Positions 51,445-60,393 are shown, counted from the first letter of the stretch. The stretch is 64,000 nt of DNA from Tractidigestivibacter scatoligenes (GCF_001494635.1 NZ_LOJF01000010.1:124001-188000); one strand, 5' to 3'. The notes: generated by a model not told the origin, from the sequence alone. Numbers and translations: made by a program.

Positions 51445-53271
51445 ATGCTCAATCGCTTTTGCAAGAGTCCGTTGTGGGAATGCAACCGTACGCTCATCCG
51501 CGTGGCACAGGGCCAAGAGCCCGCTGACCTTGTCATTCGTCACGCCCGGCTGGTAAGCGTCACCACGCACGAGGTCCTCGAGGACGCAGACATCGCCGTT
51601 GCCGCGGGGCGCGTTGCCTACTTGGGCATTGACGGTCACACGGCCGAGCACTGCATTGGCGAGAAGACCGCCGTCATCGATGCCGCTGGCCGCTACGTGG
51701 CACCGGGCTTCATGGACGGCCACATCCATGTGGAGTCTGCTATGGTGGGCCCCTCCGAGTACGCCCGCGCCGTGGTGCCGCATGGCACAACCGGCATCTA
51801 CTGGGACCCGCACGAGGCCATGAACGTCGCTGGCCTGCCCGCGCTGAAGGAGCTCATCCGCGACTCCGAGCGCGTGCCGCTCAAGTGCATGGTCACGCCT
51901 GGCTCGTGCGTGCCCGCGGTACCGGGCTTTGAGGACACCGGTTCCAAGATTGATGCCAAGGACATCCGCGAGACCATGGGCTGGGACGCCGTGGTGGGTC
52001 TCGGCGAGATGATGAACGACCCAGGCGTCCTTTCCTGCGACGAGGGTCCGCTCTCCGAGATGGACGAGACCCTCAAGGCCGACAAGACCCTGACCGGCCA
52101 CTTCACCGTGCCAGACACAGACCGCCAGCTCAACGCCTATATAGCCTCCGGTATCTCCTGCTGCCACGAGTCCATCACGCGCGAAGAGGCGCTCGCCAAG
52201 CTCCGCCTGGGCCAGTATGCGCAGCTGCGCGAGGGTTCCGCCTGGAAGAACCTCGAGGAGCTGGCCCACGTCATCACCGAGAACAACATCGATACGCGCC
52301 ACGTGAACCTTGTCTCTGACGACAACCACCCCGAGACTCTGGTCTCCGAGGGCCACCTCGACCGTATCCTGCGCAAGGCCGTGGGCTATGGCATCGATCC
52401 CGTCTCGGCAATCCAGATGGTCACGATCAACGTGGCAGACTGTTTTGGCATGTCGCGCGACCTGGGCTCCGTCACGCCGGGCAAGTGCGCCGACCTCGTG
52501 ATTCTCGAGGATCTCAAGGGCTTCCGCGTGACGCACACCTTCATCGACGGTGAGCTTGTGGCCCAAGACGGCGCGGCGCTCTTCTCGCCAGAGCCCTACC
52601 TCTGGCCCAACTTCATGTTCAACTCCATGCACGTGGCGGCAGACATCAAGCCCGAGATTTTCCGCATTCCCGCCGTCCGCGCGGACGGCTCGCCCATCAC
52701 GGCAGACCGCGCTGTGGTGCGCGTGATGACCTCGAGCGCCGGCTCCACCATCACCAAGGAGGAGCACCTCGAGGTGCCCGTGGTCGACGGCTACCTGGAG
52801 TGCTCGCCCGCAGACGACATCCTGAAGGCCTTTGTCTTCGAGCGCCATCACAACACGGGCTCGTTTGCCTACGGGTTTGCCAAGGGCTTTGGCATCCATG
52901 GTGCGCTTGCGCAGACTGTTGCCCACGATGCCCATAACCTGCTGGTCATTGGCGATAACGACGAAGACATGGCACTGGCGGCAAGTCTTCTTGTGGACTG
53001 CGGCGGAGGCGAGGTTGCCGTCGAGGACGGCAAAGTTCTTGGTCAGGTGAAGCTGCCCATTCTCGGCCTCATGAGCCCCAAGAGCGTGGAAGAGGTCGCC
53101 GCAGAGGTCCGTGGCGCCGAGGCCGCCTGGGCAAAGATGGGCTGCACGATGCCCTCGCCGTTCATGACCATGGCGCTTCTCTCGCTTGCCTGCATCCCAG
53201 ACCTGCGGCTTACCAACCGAGGCTACGTGGACTGCCACACGTACCAGTTTGTGCCAGTGGTTGTGGAGTAG
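51445..53271 (+). CDS. ade: Adenine deaminase
   Basis: This 608-residue amidohydrolase has metal-binding GFMDGHIHVESAM, HGTTGIYWDPHE, GLGEMMND and VSDDNHPETL, with a C-terminal Ade domain (GFAKGFGIHGALAQTVAHDAHN). It converts adenine to hypoxanthine for purine salvage. The length is typical of bacterial Ade (about 580-600). The motif set distinguishes it from adenosine deaminase. ATG 51445 follows GAGAGGGG. Confidence 0.94.
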   Translation: MLNRFCKSPLWECNRTLIRVAQGQEPADLVIRHARLVSVTTHEVLEDADIAVAAGRVAYLGIDGHTAEHCIGEKTAVIDAAGRYVAPGFMDGHIHVESAMVGPSEYARAVVPHGTTGIYWDPHEAMNVAGLPALKELIRDSERVPLKCMVTPGSCVPAVPGFEDTGSKIDAKDIRETMGWDAVVGLGEMMNDPGVLSCDEGPLSEMDETLKADKTLTGHFTVPDTDRQLNAYIASGISCCHESITREEALAKLRLGQYAQLREGSAWKNLEELAHVITENNIDTRHVNLVSDDNHPETLVSEGHLDRILRKAVGYGIDPVSAIQMVTINVADCFGMSRDLGSVTPGKCADLVILEDLKGFRVTHTFIDGELVAQDGAALFSPEPYLWPNFMFNSMHVAADIKPEIFRIPAVRADGSPITADRAVVRVMTSSAGSTITKEEHLEVPVVDGYLECSPADDILKAFVFERHHNTGSFAYGFAKGFGIHGALAQTVAHDAHNLLVIGDNDEDMALAASLLVDCGGGEVAVEDGKVLGQVKLPILGLMSPKSVEEVAAEVRGAEAAWAKMGCTMPSPFMTMALLSLACIPDLRLTNRGYVDCHTYQFVPVVVE

Positions 53272-53340
53272 GACGAGAAGGCCGCGCGTGCCGGGGTGCC
53301 CGGTCCGCGCGGCCGCTGCGGTCGTCGTTGCGCTGCGCGC

Positions 53341-53943
53341 CTAGAGCAGCTGGTCGAGCGTCTTGCCGTAGCTGGGGAGAAACTCCGCCACGAAGTCCGC
53401 GACCTCGGGCATCTGCGCGGCCATCTCGTCCACCTTGGCGCGGATGCCCTTCTCGGCAGTCTTGAACTCGGCGTTTCCGGACTGCGCCTCGTCGACGCAC
53501 TTGATGAGTGCCGAGATCTTGTCGGCGGCTTTCACCAGGCGTCGCAGGTAGACGTCGTCCTCGTCTGCTGGGTCGCCGCGGAAGATCGCCTCGTAGGTGG
53601 GACGCAGGTCTTCTGGCAGCGTGTCGAGCAGCGTGTCCTCGGCGCTTCTCTCCACATCCTTGTAGGCGTCGCGGATGCCGCGGTTGGCGTACTTCACGGG
53701 CGTGGGCATGTCGCCGGTCACGATCTCTGTGGTGTCGTGGAAGAGGCCGATGAGCGCGGCCTTCTCGGCGTCAAGGTGTCGTCCGTGGCGGACGTTGCCC
53801 AAGGTTGCCAGGCCGTGTGCGATGGCCGCCACCTCGAGGGAGTGCTCGGAGAGGTTCTCCGGGCGGGCACTGCGCATGAGCGCCCAGCGCTCGATGTACT
53901 TCATCCTCGAGACGATAGCGAAGAACGTGGACTGTTCAGTCAT
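53341..53943 (-). CDS. yfbR: YfbR-type HD-domain 5'-deoxynucleotidase
   Basis: This 200-residue HD-superfamily phosphohydrolase has SEHSLEVAAIAH, LIGLFHDTTEIVTGDMPTPVKY and ADKISALIKC. YfbR removes phosphate from dNMPs. The HD pair and the TGDMPTPVKY stretch are diagnostic for this family. ATG 53943 follows GGGAGGAGGGG. It is divergent from the flavodoxin-like gene, with a 41-bp palindrome in the 82-bp gap. It converges with the neighbouring ade gene, another nucleotide-salvage enzyme. Confidence 0.9.
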   Translation of the reverse strand: MTEQSTFFAIVSRMKYIERWALMRSARPENLSEHSLEVAAIAHGLATLGNVRHGRHLDAEKAALIGLFHDTTEIVTGDMPTPVKYANRGIRDAYKDVERSAEDTLLDTLPEDLRPTYEAIFRGDPADEDDVYLRRLVKAADKISALIKCVDEAQSGNAEFKTAEKGIRAKVDEMAAQMPEVADFVAEFLPSYGKTLDQLL

Positions 53944-53971
53944 GGCAACCCCTCCTCCCCAGAATGGTACG

Positions 53972-54012
53972 CTCGGATGAGACAAAGGGACAGTCCCTTT
54001 GTCTCATCCGAG
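53972..54012. repeat. 41-bp perfect palindrome, GAGACAAAGGGA copy 2
   Basis: CTCGGATGAGACAAAGGGAC and GTCCCTTTGTCTCATCCGAG are exact complements around one central A. It fills half of the divergent gap between yfbR and the flavodoxin-like gene. With the copy at 54645 it brackets the flavodoxin-like gene. Confidence 0.9.
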
Positions 54013-54025
54013 AGGGGGAACGCAC

Positions 54026-54649
54026 ATGAAGGTCCTTATGCTCAACGGGGGTATTAGCCCCAAGGGAAACACCGGTATCGCGCTGGCGGAGGTGGCAAAC
54101 ACGCTTGCCGAGCAGGGCATAGACACCGAGGTCTACCACCTGCCGCTTGCGCCTGCGCGCGACTGCATAAGCTGCGGCAAGTGCTCCAAGCTGGGTCGCT
54201 GCGTCTTTGATGACGACGGCGTGAACGAGTTTGTCGAGAAGGCCGCCTCAGCCGACGGTTTTGTCTTTGGCACGCCCGTCTACTACGCGCACCCCGCAGG
54301 TCGCGTGCTGTCCTTCCTCGACCGCGTCTTCTACAGCGAGAGCGGCCAGTTTGCCTTCAAGCCGGGCGCCTGCGTGACCGTGGCGCGCCGCGGTGGCTGC
54401 ACCGCGTCGTTTGACGTGATGAACAAGTACTTTGGCATCGCCAACATGATCACCGTGGGCTCGTCGTACTGGAACATGGTCTACGGCGCCAAGACCGGCG
54501 AGGCCGCGCTGGACGTCGAGGGCATGAAGACCATGCGCAACCTGGGGCGCAACATGGCGTGGCTGCTCAAGAGCATCGAGGCTGGCCGCGCCGCCGGCGT
54601 GCCCGCGCCCGAGGTCAAGGGCGGTTCCTGGATGAACTTCATCCGATGA
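54026..54649 (+). CDS. NADPH-dependent FMN reductase/flavodoxin-fold protein
   Basis: This 207-residue flavodoxin-fold protein starts MKVLMLNGGISPKGNTGIAL, with an FMN-phosphate loop in SPKGNT. It has CISCGKCSKLGRCVFDDD and the GTPVYYAHPAGRVLSFLDR active-site loop typical of multimeric NADPH:FMN reductases in anaerobes. The two cysteine pairs resemble iron-sulfur flavoproteins, but the compact spacing matches the non-cluster type. ATG 54026 follows GAGAGGGGG. The palindrome at 53972 ends 13 bp upstream of this ATG. Its TGA stop lies inside the next palindrome. Substrate unknown. Confidence 0.85.
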   Translation: MKVLMLNGGISPKGNTGIALAEVANTLAEQGIDTEVYHLPLAPARDCISCGKCSKLGRCVFDDDGVNEFVEKAASADGFVFGTPVYYAHPAGRVLSFLDRVFYSESGQFAFKPGACVTVARRGGCTASFDVMNKYFGIANMITVGSSYWNMVYGAKTGEAALDVEGMKTMRNLGRNMAWLLKSIEAGRAAGVPAPEVKGGSWMNFIR

Positions 54650-54677
54650 GACAAAGGGAAACTCCCTTTGTCTCATC
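54645..54677. repeat. GAGACAAAGGGA palindrome, copy 3, carrying the stop codons of two convergent genes
   Basis: GATGAGACAAAGGGA and TCCCTTTGTCTCATC pair across AAC. The TGA in the left arm (54647-54649) ends the flavodoxin-like gene. The TGA read on the minus strand from the right arm (54675-54673) ends ecfT. The two stops are symmetric about the palindrome centre. Confidence 0.9.
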
Positions 54678-55467
54678 CCAGCGTGACGAGTAGGGCGACT
54701 AGGGCCGCAGTGGCGGCAAAGGCCACGGCGTCACGCGCGCCAAAGTGCAGCGGGTGCCAGTGCGAGCGCGTGCCGCCGCTCTCGTAGCAGCGCGCATCGA
54801 GGGCGCGCGCGAGGTCGTCGGCATGGTTCATCGAGCTTGCCATGAGCGCCACAAGCACCGAGCCCACTGCGCGAAGGCGCCGGCCCAGGCTGCCGCGCGC
54901 CACCTCGCCACCGCGCGCAACCTGGGCGTTCATGATGGCCGAGGCGTCGTTTGCCAGCGTGGGGATAAAGCGCAGCATGAGCGAGAAGACCATGGCCAGC
55001 TCGTGGCCGGGAAGGCCCAGCCTGGTGAGCGGCGAGCATGCGGCGTCGAAGGCGTCGCCCAGCTCGGTGGGCGTGGTGGTGAGCAGAAGCAGCGCGCCAA
55101 CCACGATGGCGGCAAACACGCGCACCGGATAGAGCACCGCCGACCACGTGCCGCCCATGGTTATCGTGATGGGTCCCGCGGCGAGAAGCACGCTGCCATC
55201 GCGAATGAGCAGCAGGTTGAAGACTGCAAGGATGAGAAGCACCCAGAGCACGCCTCGCACGGACGAGAGGACCTCGCCAGCCGGGACGCGCGCCGCAAGA
55301 AGCAGCGCGAGCACGCTGGCCGCAAGCGCCGCCAGCCCAAGCGGGGAGTGCACGAAGAACGTGGCAATCATGAGCGCCAGAGCGCAGGCCGTCTTGGTGC
55401 GGGGGTCAAGCCGGTGGATGGTGGAGTCTGCGGCGTAGTACTGGCCCACGGAGATGCGAAGTGCCAT
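54673..55467 (-). CDS. ecfT: ECF transporter T component
   Basis: This 264-residue CbiQ/EcfT-family membrane protein starts with YAADSTIHRLDPRTKTACAL, an N-terminal EcfT signature. It has coupling-helix Ala-Arg-Gly-type motifs ARGGEVARGSLGRR and ALDARCYESGGTR. It links the ATPase to the S component in ECF vitamin importers. It is last in the ribU-ecfA-ecfT operon and starts 2 bp after ecfA. Its stop codon sits in the palindrome at 54645. Confidence 0.9.
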   Translation of the reverse strand: MALRISVGQYYAADSTIHRLDPRTKTACALALMIATFFVHSPLGLAALAASVLALLLAARVPAGEVLSSVRGVLWVLLILAVFNLLLIRDGSVLLAAGPITITMGGTWSAVLYPVRVFAAIVVGALLLLTTTPTELGDAFDAACSPLTRLGLPGHELAMVFSLMLRFIPTLANDASAIMNAQVARGGEVARGSLGRRLRAVGSVLVALMASSMNHADDLARALDARCYESGGTRSHWHPLHFGARDAVAFAATAALVALLVTLG

Positions 55468-55469
55468 GG

Positions 55470-57329
55470 CTACTCGTCCCTCCCGTCGGCTGTTGCGGAC
55501 GTACCGGCCGCGCTAGGAGCGCTGGGCCTGTCGGCCGCGCCGGCTGCGCGGACGATGGCGTCTGCCAGGGTCTCGTTGGTGAGCGGGTCTCCCAGTGGCG
55601 GGTAGCCGGCATCCTCCAGCACCCGCGCAAAGGCGAGCGGATGGGGGATGCCCAGCCCCATGTCGTGGAGCTTCTCGGCATTGTCTGTCGAGAAGACTTG
55701 GGCTGGCGTGTCCGTGAGCACCACGCGCCCGCCGTCGAGCACCGCCACGAGGTCTGCCCGTGCGGCGTCCTCCATCGCGTGCGTGACCTCGACAAGCGTA
55801 GTACCGTCGGCGTTGAGGCCGTCGAGTATGCGCCGCAGCTTGCGGCGGCCCCGCGGGTCAAGGCCGGCGGTTGGCTCGTCCAAGACGAGAAGGTTGGGCT
55901 CCATGGCGAGGATGCCGGCAAGCGCGCAGAGGCGCTGCTGCCCGCCGGAGAGCTGGAACGGCGAGGCGTCGTCCTTGCCCACAAGACCCACGAGGTCAAG
56001 CGCACGCCTCACGCGCTGGTCCACCTCGCTGGGAGAAAGCCCCAGGTTGGAGGGGCCGTAGGCCACATCCTGCGCTACGGTCTCCGCAAAGAGCTGGCGC
56101 TCCGGGCGCTGCATCACGTAGCCCACGCGGCCATGGAGCCGACGCCGGTCGCGACGGTCTGCCGTGGGGATGCCATCCACCTCAATGCGACCCTGGTCAG
56201 GTACCTCGAGTGCCGCAATGAGACGCAGCAGCGTGGACTTGCCCGAACCCGTCTGTCCCACCAACGCAACGTGCGCGCCATGTGGCACGTCAATCGTCAC
56301 GCCGTCAAGGGCTGCGGGCGCGGCGTCAGCGCGGCGCCGGCGGCGGGACTGCTCGTACGAGAAGCGCACGTCCTCTGCGCGCACCACGGGTGCTCCGCCG
56401 CCGTGAGGCGCATCGCCTGGCGCAGCGGCTACACGCCCAGCGCGGTGGCCGCTCGTTCTTCTCGCCAGGTCGGCGAGAAGCGCGCCCTCGTCGCAGGTCC
56501 AGGAGACGTCCAGCCCGCGCTCGCGCAGCTGCGAGGAGAGCTGTCCGGCGAAGGGCTCCTCCAGGCCCAGGCCGCGTACCTCCTCTACGTGCGAGAAGAC
56601 CTCCTGCGGCGTTCCTGCCAAGGCAACGTGGCCGTGGTCGAGCACCACCACACGATCTGCGCCAAGCGCCTCGTCCATGAAGTGCGTTACGTGGACCACG
56701 GTGCAGCCCACGCCACGGAGCTTCTCGACAACCTTCATGACCGAGCGCCTCCCGCGCACGTCGAGCGAGGACGAGGGCTCATCGAGCACCAGCACGCGAG
56801 GCTCCATGGCAAGCGCGCCGGCAATGGTCACGCGCTGGCGCTGGCCGCCGGAGAGGCGCGCCGGGTCCGCCTTGGCATAGCGCTCCATGGCAACGCGGTG
56901 CAGCTCGCGGCGAACCAGGTGCTCGATTCTCTCGGGTGGAAGGCCGAGGTTCTCGGGGCCAAATGCCACGTCCTCCTCGACCACGCTGGTAACGATCTGG
57001 TCCTCGGGGTTCTGGAAGACAAGCCCCAGCTTGCGGCGGGCGCGGCGGTAGGCGTCAAAGTCTGCGGAGCCGGCCTCAAAGACCTTCTCGCCCACAAGCG
57101 TGACCTCGCCAGCGTCTGGGGCGAGAAGCCCGCAGATGACCGATGCCAGCGTGGACTTTCCGGAACCGTTGGCACCCAGGACGCAGAGGCGCTCGCCTTG
57201 GCGCACGTCGAGCGAGACGTTATCAAGCGCCCGCAGGTCGCCATAGGCAAGCGTCACGTGCGCGAGCGAGACGATGGGCGTCTCGCTCGCGTTTGCGCTG
57301 GTAGTCGTAGTTGCGGCCGGCTGCGCCAT
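55470..57329 (-). CDS. ecfA: Fused ECF transporter ATPase (A and A' domains)
   Basis: This 619-residue protein carries two ATPase domains that are usually encoded separately as EcfA1 and EcfA2. The first half has LGANGSGKSTL, LSGGQRQR and VLVLDEPSSSLD. The second half has VGQTGSGKSTLL, LSGGQQRLCAL and LLVLDEPTAGLD. The linker (about residues 290-320) is Gly/Ala/Arg-rich. It powers riboflavin import with RibU and EcfT. It lies directly between ribU and ecfT under the FMN riboswitch. Confidence 0.93.
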   Translation of the reverse strand: MAQPAATTTTSANASETPIVSLAHVTLAYGDLRALDNVSLDVRQGERLCVLGANGSGKSTLASVICGLLAPDAGEVTLVGEKVFEAGSADFDAYRRARRKLGLVFQNPEDQIVTSVVEEDVAFGPENLGLPPERIEHLVRRELHRVAMERYAKADPARLSGGQRQRVTIAGALAMEPRVLVLDEPSSSLDVRGRRSVMKVVEKLRGVGCTVVHVTHFMDEALGADRVVVLDHGHVALAGTPQEVFSHVEEVRGLGLEEPFAGQLSSQLRERGLDVSWTCDEGALLADLARRTSGHRAGRVAAAPGDAPHGGGAPVVRAEDVRFSYEQSRRRRRADAAPAALDGVTIDVPHGAHVALVGQTGSGKSTLLRLIAALEVPDQGRIEVDGIPTADRRDRRRLHGRVGYVMQRPERQLFAETVAQDVAYGPSNLGLSPSEVDQRVRRALDLVGLVGKDDASPFQLSGGQQRLCALAGILAMEPNLLVLDEPTAGLDPRGRRKLRRILDGLNADGTTLVEVTHAMEDAARADLVAVLDGGRVVLTDTPAQVFSTDNAEKLHDMGLGIPHPLAFARVLEDAGYPPLGDPLTNETLADAIVRAAGAADRPSAPSAAGTSATADGRDE

Positions 57330-57932
57330 CTAGCGGGCGTCTCCTGCGTTGGGGACCTCGATGCCCATGGCCTTGAAGGCGGGCCTCATGATGAGGACAA
57401 ACACGACGCAGTTGATGACAATCTTGATAAGGTTGAAGGGCAGCAGCGCCGGCACGATGAGGGCGATAACCGCGTCGAGCGGCATTCCGGTGTAGAACGG
57501 CGTCACAATGAGGTTGCCCACGATGCAGGCGGCCAGGCAGACGATGCCGCCAACCACAAGGCCAAGCACCGCTCCGCGCATGGTGCACTGCCTGCGGTAG
57601 ATGAGAGACGCGGGCATGACCAGTGAGAACGTGGCCAGGATCGCCATGATCACGCCATAGACGCCGCTTGCCGTGGCGATGTGCACCAGGTACGGAATGA
57701 CCGAGACCACGGCTCCGGTGGCAGGTCCAAACGCAAAGCCCGCGATGAGCGCCACGATGCCCGAGGGGTCGTACTTGAGCCACGTGACGCCGGGCAGGAT
57801 GGGAAACTCAAGCAGCAGCGTGCAAATGGCGGCCATGGCGCAGAGAAGCGCGGTTACCGCGATGCGCCGGGTGTCCCAGCCCGAGGCCGCGTGCGTGGAG
57901 TGGCTTGCGTTGCGTGATGAAGTGGGTGCCAT
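57330..57932 (-). CDS. ribU: Riboflavin ECF S component
   Basis: This 200-residue, six-helix S component has TALLCAMAAICTLLLEFPILPGV and LKYDPSGIVALIAGFAFGPA, the RibU-type LxxDxSxxP region. It binds riboflavin at the outer face of the membrane. The FMN riboswitch upstream confirms the vitamin. ecfA follows with no gap, so this is a dedicated (group I) ECF system rather than a shared one. The start is ATG 57932. Confidence 0.93.
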   Translation of the reverse strand: MAPTSSRNASHSTHAASGWDTRRIAVTALLCAMAAICTLLLEFPILPGVTWLKYDPSGIVALIAGFAFGPATGAVVSVIPYLVHIATASGVYGVIMAILATFSLVMPASLIYRRQCTMRGAVLGLVVGGIVCLAACIVGNLIVTPFYTGMPLDAVIALIVPALLPFNLIKIVINCVVFVLIMRPAFKAMGIEVPNAGDAR

Positions 57933-57942
57933 AGTGGCTTCT

Positions 57943-58080
57943 CCGTTTCTTCCATCCGGACTGTAACCGTTGGTCCTGGAATCTCACCAGGTCAGCCGCC
58001 TTTTTAGCGGGTCGCGGACTTCGCGCGGTTGCGCGTCACCACCAGTGGGGAATCTCACCCCGCCCTGAAACTGTCAGCCG
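57943..58080 (-). promoter_or_regulatory. FMN riboswitch (RFN element) controlling ribU-ecfA-ecfT
   Basis: Read on the minus strand, the region starts with CAGGGCGGGGTGAGATTCCC, then ACTGGTGGT, the variable GC-rich stem, CCGCGACCCGC, GGTGAGATTCCAGGACC, and ends ACGGTTACAGTCCGGATGGA. All conserved RFN blocks are present in order. It lies 10 bp before ribU, so high FMN should reduce riboflavin import. Control may be translational, given the small distance to the start. Confidence 0.95.
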
Positions 58081-58132
58081 AACTATAGCACTTGGAAAGC
58101 AGCATGCAAGCGGCGCGTGCGCATCGGAGAAG

Positions 58133-59116
58133 TTAGACCTCGGTGCCCTCCTCGGGTGTGTTGTGTGCGGTACCCTTGTCCTTGTCGGCAAACGCGGGAC
58201 GGATGCCCGGAAAGAGGGCGAGTGCGGCGCACACCCACACCGCGGCACCCAGCGCAACCTCCACGGCATAGAGCCAGGGGTTTGACCAGGGCACCAGGAA
58301 GGCGAGAAGCACCACGGCGCCCGCAGGCGGCATCCAGGTGCGTAAACCGTTCCAGGCAAGCACCAGTCCGACGAACGCAAACGCCGCCACAAGCGGGCTG
58401 GGCAGGCCAAAGTTGACCACAGCGTCTCTCGCCAGCGTGCCAATGATGCCTGCGATGGCGAGAACTGCCCAGGCCCGCCATGGGCGCAGGCGCAGCGTGA
58501 AGTCGGGGCGGGTAAGCTCGGTGTAGGCCACGAGCAGCGGTGGGACCGCGAGAAACACGTTGCCGGTGGCATAGGCAGGCACCGCGAACAGCGCGAACAC
58601 GCACAAGCGGCGAGTCCAGGTTGCAAGGGCCTGCTCGATGGGAAGGCGGAAGGGATGGTAGTCGATTGTCTCACGCAGGCCCACGCGCTCGAGGGCAACC
58701 TGGCCCAGCTCGACGAGGACCACCAGCACGAAGACGGCCACGGGGTAGATCCAGGAGTCGGTCCCCAGGAGCATGGGAAGGATCGCCGCCGAGAGCATGG
58801 GGGTCATGTCGGCACCGGCAATGTTCATGCACAGGGCGCAGAAGGCGTAGCCGATGACCGCGCGGACAGGCAGCGGAATGTCGGGGAAGGCAAGGTTCAT
58901 AACCAGGCCAAAGACGGCGCCGGTGGTCATAAGTGCGAGCATGCGAGGACGGTTGACGTTCCAGGCCTGCTTGGGCTGGATCCACGCGCCGCAGAGGATG
59001 GCGGTCATCTCGGGGAAGAGGACCTCGGGCGAGCCGATGAGCACCGAGGCACCCACCATGGCAACGACGAAGATTCCAGCCAGGAGGATGGGCAGCCAGC
59101 GCTTTTGGAATGACAT
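58133..59116 (-). CDS. Polytopic membrane protein, HPP/FUSC-like, function unknown
   Basis: This 327-residue protein is almost entirely hydrophobic, with about ten helices in two groups joined by a charged segment (ERVGLRETIDYHPFRLPIEQ). EMTAILCGAWIQPKQAW and PRMLALMTTGAVFGLVMNL recall FUSC- and HPP-type integral membrane proteins. ATG 59116 follows GGAAGG. It lies upstream of the FMN riboswitch and transcribes in the same direction, but is probably separate from the ECF operon. No substrate is proposed. Confidence 0.6.
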   Translation of the reverse strand: MSFQKRWLPILLAGIFVVAMVGASVLIGSPEVLFPEMTAILCGAWIQPKQAWNVNRPRMLALMTTGAVFGLVMNLAFPDIPLPVRAVIGYAFCALCMNIAGADMTPMLSAAILPMLLGTDSWIYPVAVFVLVVLVELGQVALERVGLRETIDYHPFRLPIEQALATWTRRLCVFALFAVPAYATGNVFLAVPPLLVAYTELTRPDFTLRLRPWRAWAVLAIAGIIGTLARDAVVNFGLPSPLVAAFAFVGLVLAWNGLRTWMPPAGAVVLLAFLVPWSNPWLYAVEVALGAAVWVCAALALFPGIRPAFADKDKGTAHNTPEEGTEV

Positions 59117-59262
59117 GCGGAACGGCCTTCCGTGTTTGTGGTGTCGGGAGTGTAAGCGCAGGGTGAAGGCCCGCGCACAACATCCAACATCGTAGCCCAC
59201 CTTGCTATACTCAAGAGCCAAGCGCGTGTATGTAGCGTGCAAAACCCAAACTGAGGAGCAAG

Positions 59263-60198
59263 ATGTCCGAAAGTGGCACTACCGGCGACGACCACTTGCA
59301 ACCGCTCGCCTGGAAGCTTCGCTCGATTGTTGGCGAGGACAACGTCCTTGTGAACGAGCCGATGAGCGAGCACACGTCGTTCGAGATTGGCGGCCCGGCC
59401 GACCTCTTTGTGATTCCCGAGGACTTTGACGAGGTCCATGACGTTATCGATGCCTGCAAGCAGGAGGGAGTGCCTTACTTCGTGCTGGGCCGCGGCTCGG
59501 ACCTTCTGGTTGCGGACGAGGGGTACCGCGGCGTGATTGTTGCCGTGGCTGACGGCCTCGTTGGCGTGAGCGTCGATGACGACGAGATGTGGTGCCAGGC
59601 GGGTGTGACCCTGCGTGAGGCCTCCGAGATGGCATGCGAGCTGGGGCTTTCTGGCCTTGAGTTTGCATGTGGCATTCCCGGTTCCATTGGCGGGGCCTGC
59701 TTCATGAACGCGGGCGCGTACGGCGGCTGCATGGCAGACGTTCTCAAGAACGTACACGTGCTGCACCAGGATGGCCACGAGGAGACCATTCCCGTTGACG
59801 AGCTTGACCTGGGCTACCGTCACAGCCGGATTGCGGACGAGGGCATGGTGGTTCTCTCGGCGACCTTCGACCTTGACCGTGTCGACCCCGAGAAGATTCG
59901 CGAGACCATGGACGAGCTCACGCGCAGGCGCGAGGAGAAGCAGCCGCTTGAGCTGCCAAGCGCTGGCTCCACATTTAAGCGTCCTGAGGGCTACTTTGTT
60001 GGCAAGCTCGTGACCGATGCTGGTCTGCGCGGCTACCAGGTGGGTGGCGCTGCCGTCTCGAAGAAGCACGCTGGTTTCGTGGTCAACGTGGGCGGAGCCA
60101 CGGCAGCGGACGTTCGTGCGGTTATCGCGCACGTCCAGGACGAGGTCGAGCGCCAGTTTGGCGTGCGCCTGGAGCCCGAGGTACGCTTCCTGGGGTAG
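59263..60198 (+). CDS. murB: UDP-N-acetylenolpyruvoylglucosamine reductase
   Basis: This 311-residue FAD enzyme has HTSFEIGGPADLFVIP, VLGRGSDLLVADEGYRG, the FAD-binding ACGIPGSIGGACFMNAGAYG and YRHSRIADEG. It ends with LEPEVRFLG (catalytic Glu). It completes UDP-MurNAc formation for peptidoglycan. Length fits type IIa MurB. ATG 59263 follows GAGGAGC. The hairpin element at 60258 begins 60 bp after its stop. Confidence 0.95.
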   Translation: MSESGTTGDDHLQPLAWKLRSIVGEDNVLVNEPMSEHTSFEIGGPADLFVIPEDFDEVHDVIDACKQEGVPYFVLGRGSDLLVADEGYRGVIVAVADGLVGVSVDDDEMWCQAGVTLREASEMACELGLSGLEFACGIPGSIGGACFMNAGAYGGCMADVLKNVHVLHQDGHEETIPVDELDLGYRHSRIADEGMVVLSATFDLDRVDPEKIRETMDELTRRREEKQPLELPSAGSTFKRPEGYFVGKLVTDAGLRGYQVGGAAVSKKHAGFVVNVGGATAADVRAVIAHVQDEVERQFGVRLEPEVRFLG

Positions 60199-60257
60199 AC
60201 AGGCGCCTTCTGGGGAGCTCCCAGCCGTTCTTCTCGCATGCTCTTCTCGTGCTCAAA

Positions 60258-60351
60258 AACCTCACACGTGATGTTTCTTTTTCTATAATCGCTATTACCC
60301 ATCAGGGATTTTGTCGCTGAATATAAGAAAAGAAACACCACGTGTGAGGTT
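60258..60351. repeat. 94-bp hairpin element left of the nuclease-like gene
   Basis: AACCTCACACGTGATGTTTC faces GAAACACCACGTGTGAGGTT, 24-bp arms in all with two mismatches. The element spans exactly 94 bp, the same length as its partner at 61543. The gene ATG follows 42 bp later. The arm contains CACGTG. Confidence 0.85.
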
Positions 60352-60393
60352 ATTAGTTGAAATGCGCGAGTTTCGGCATAAGGAGGCGTCACC

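Noticed and set aside
54026-54649. Iron-sulfur flavoprotein (Isf-type) assignment
   Set aside because: Cysteine spacing around CISCGKCSKLGRC differs from the compact Isf cluster motif; the NADPH:FMN reductase call is safer.
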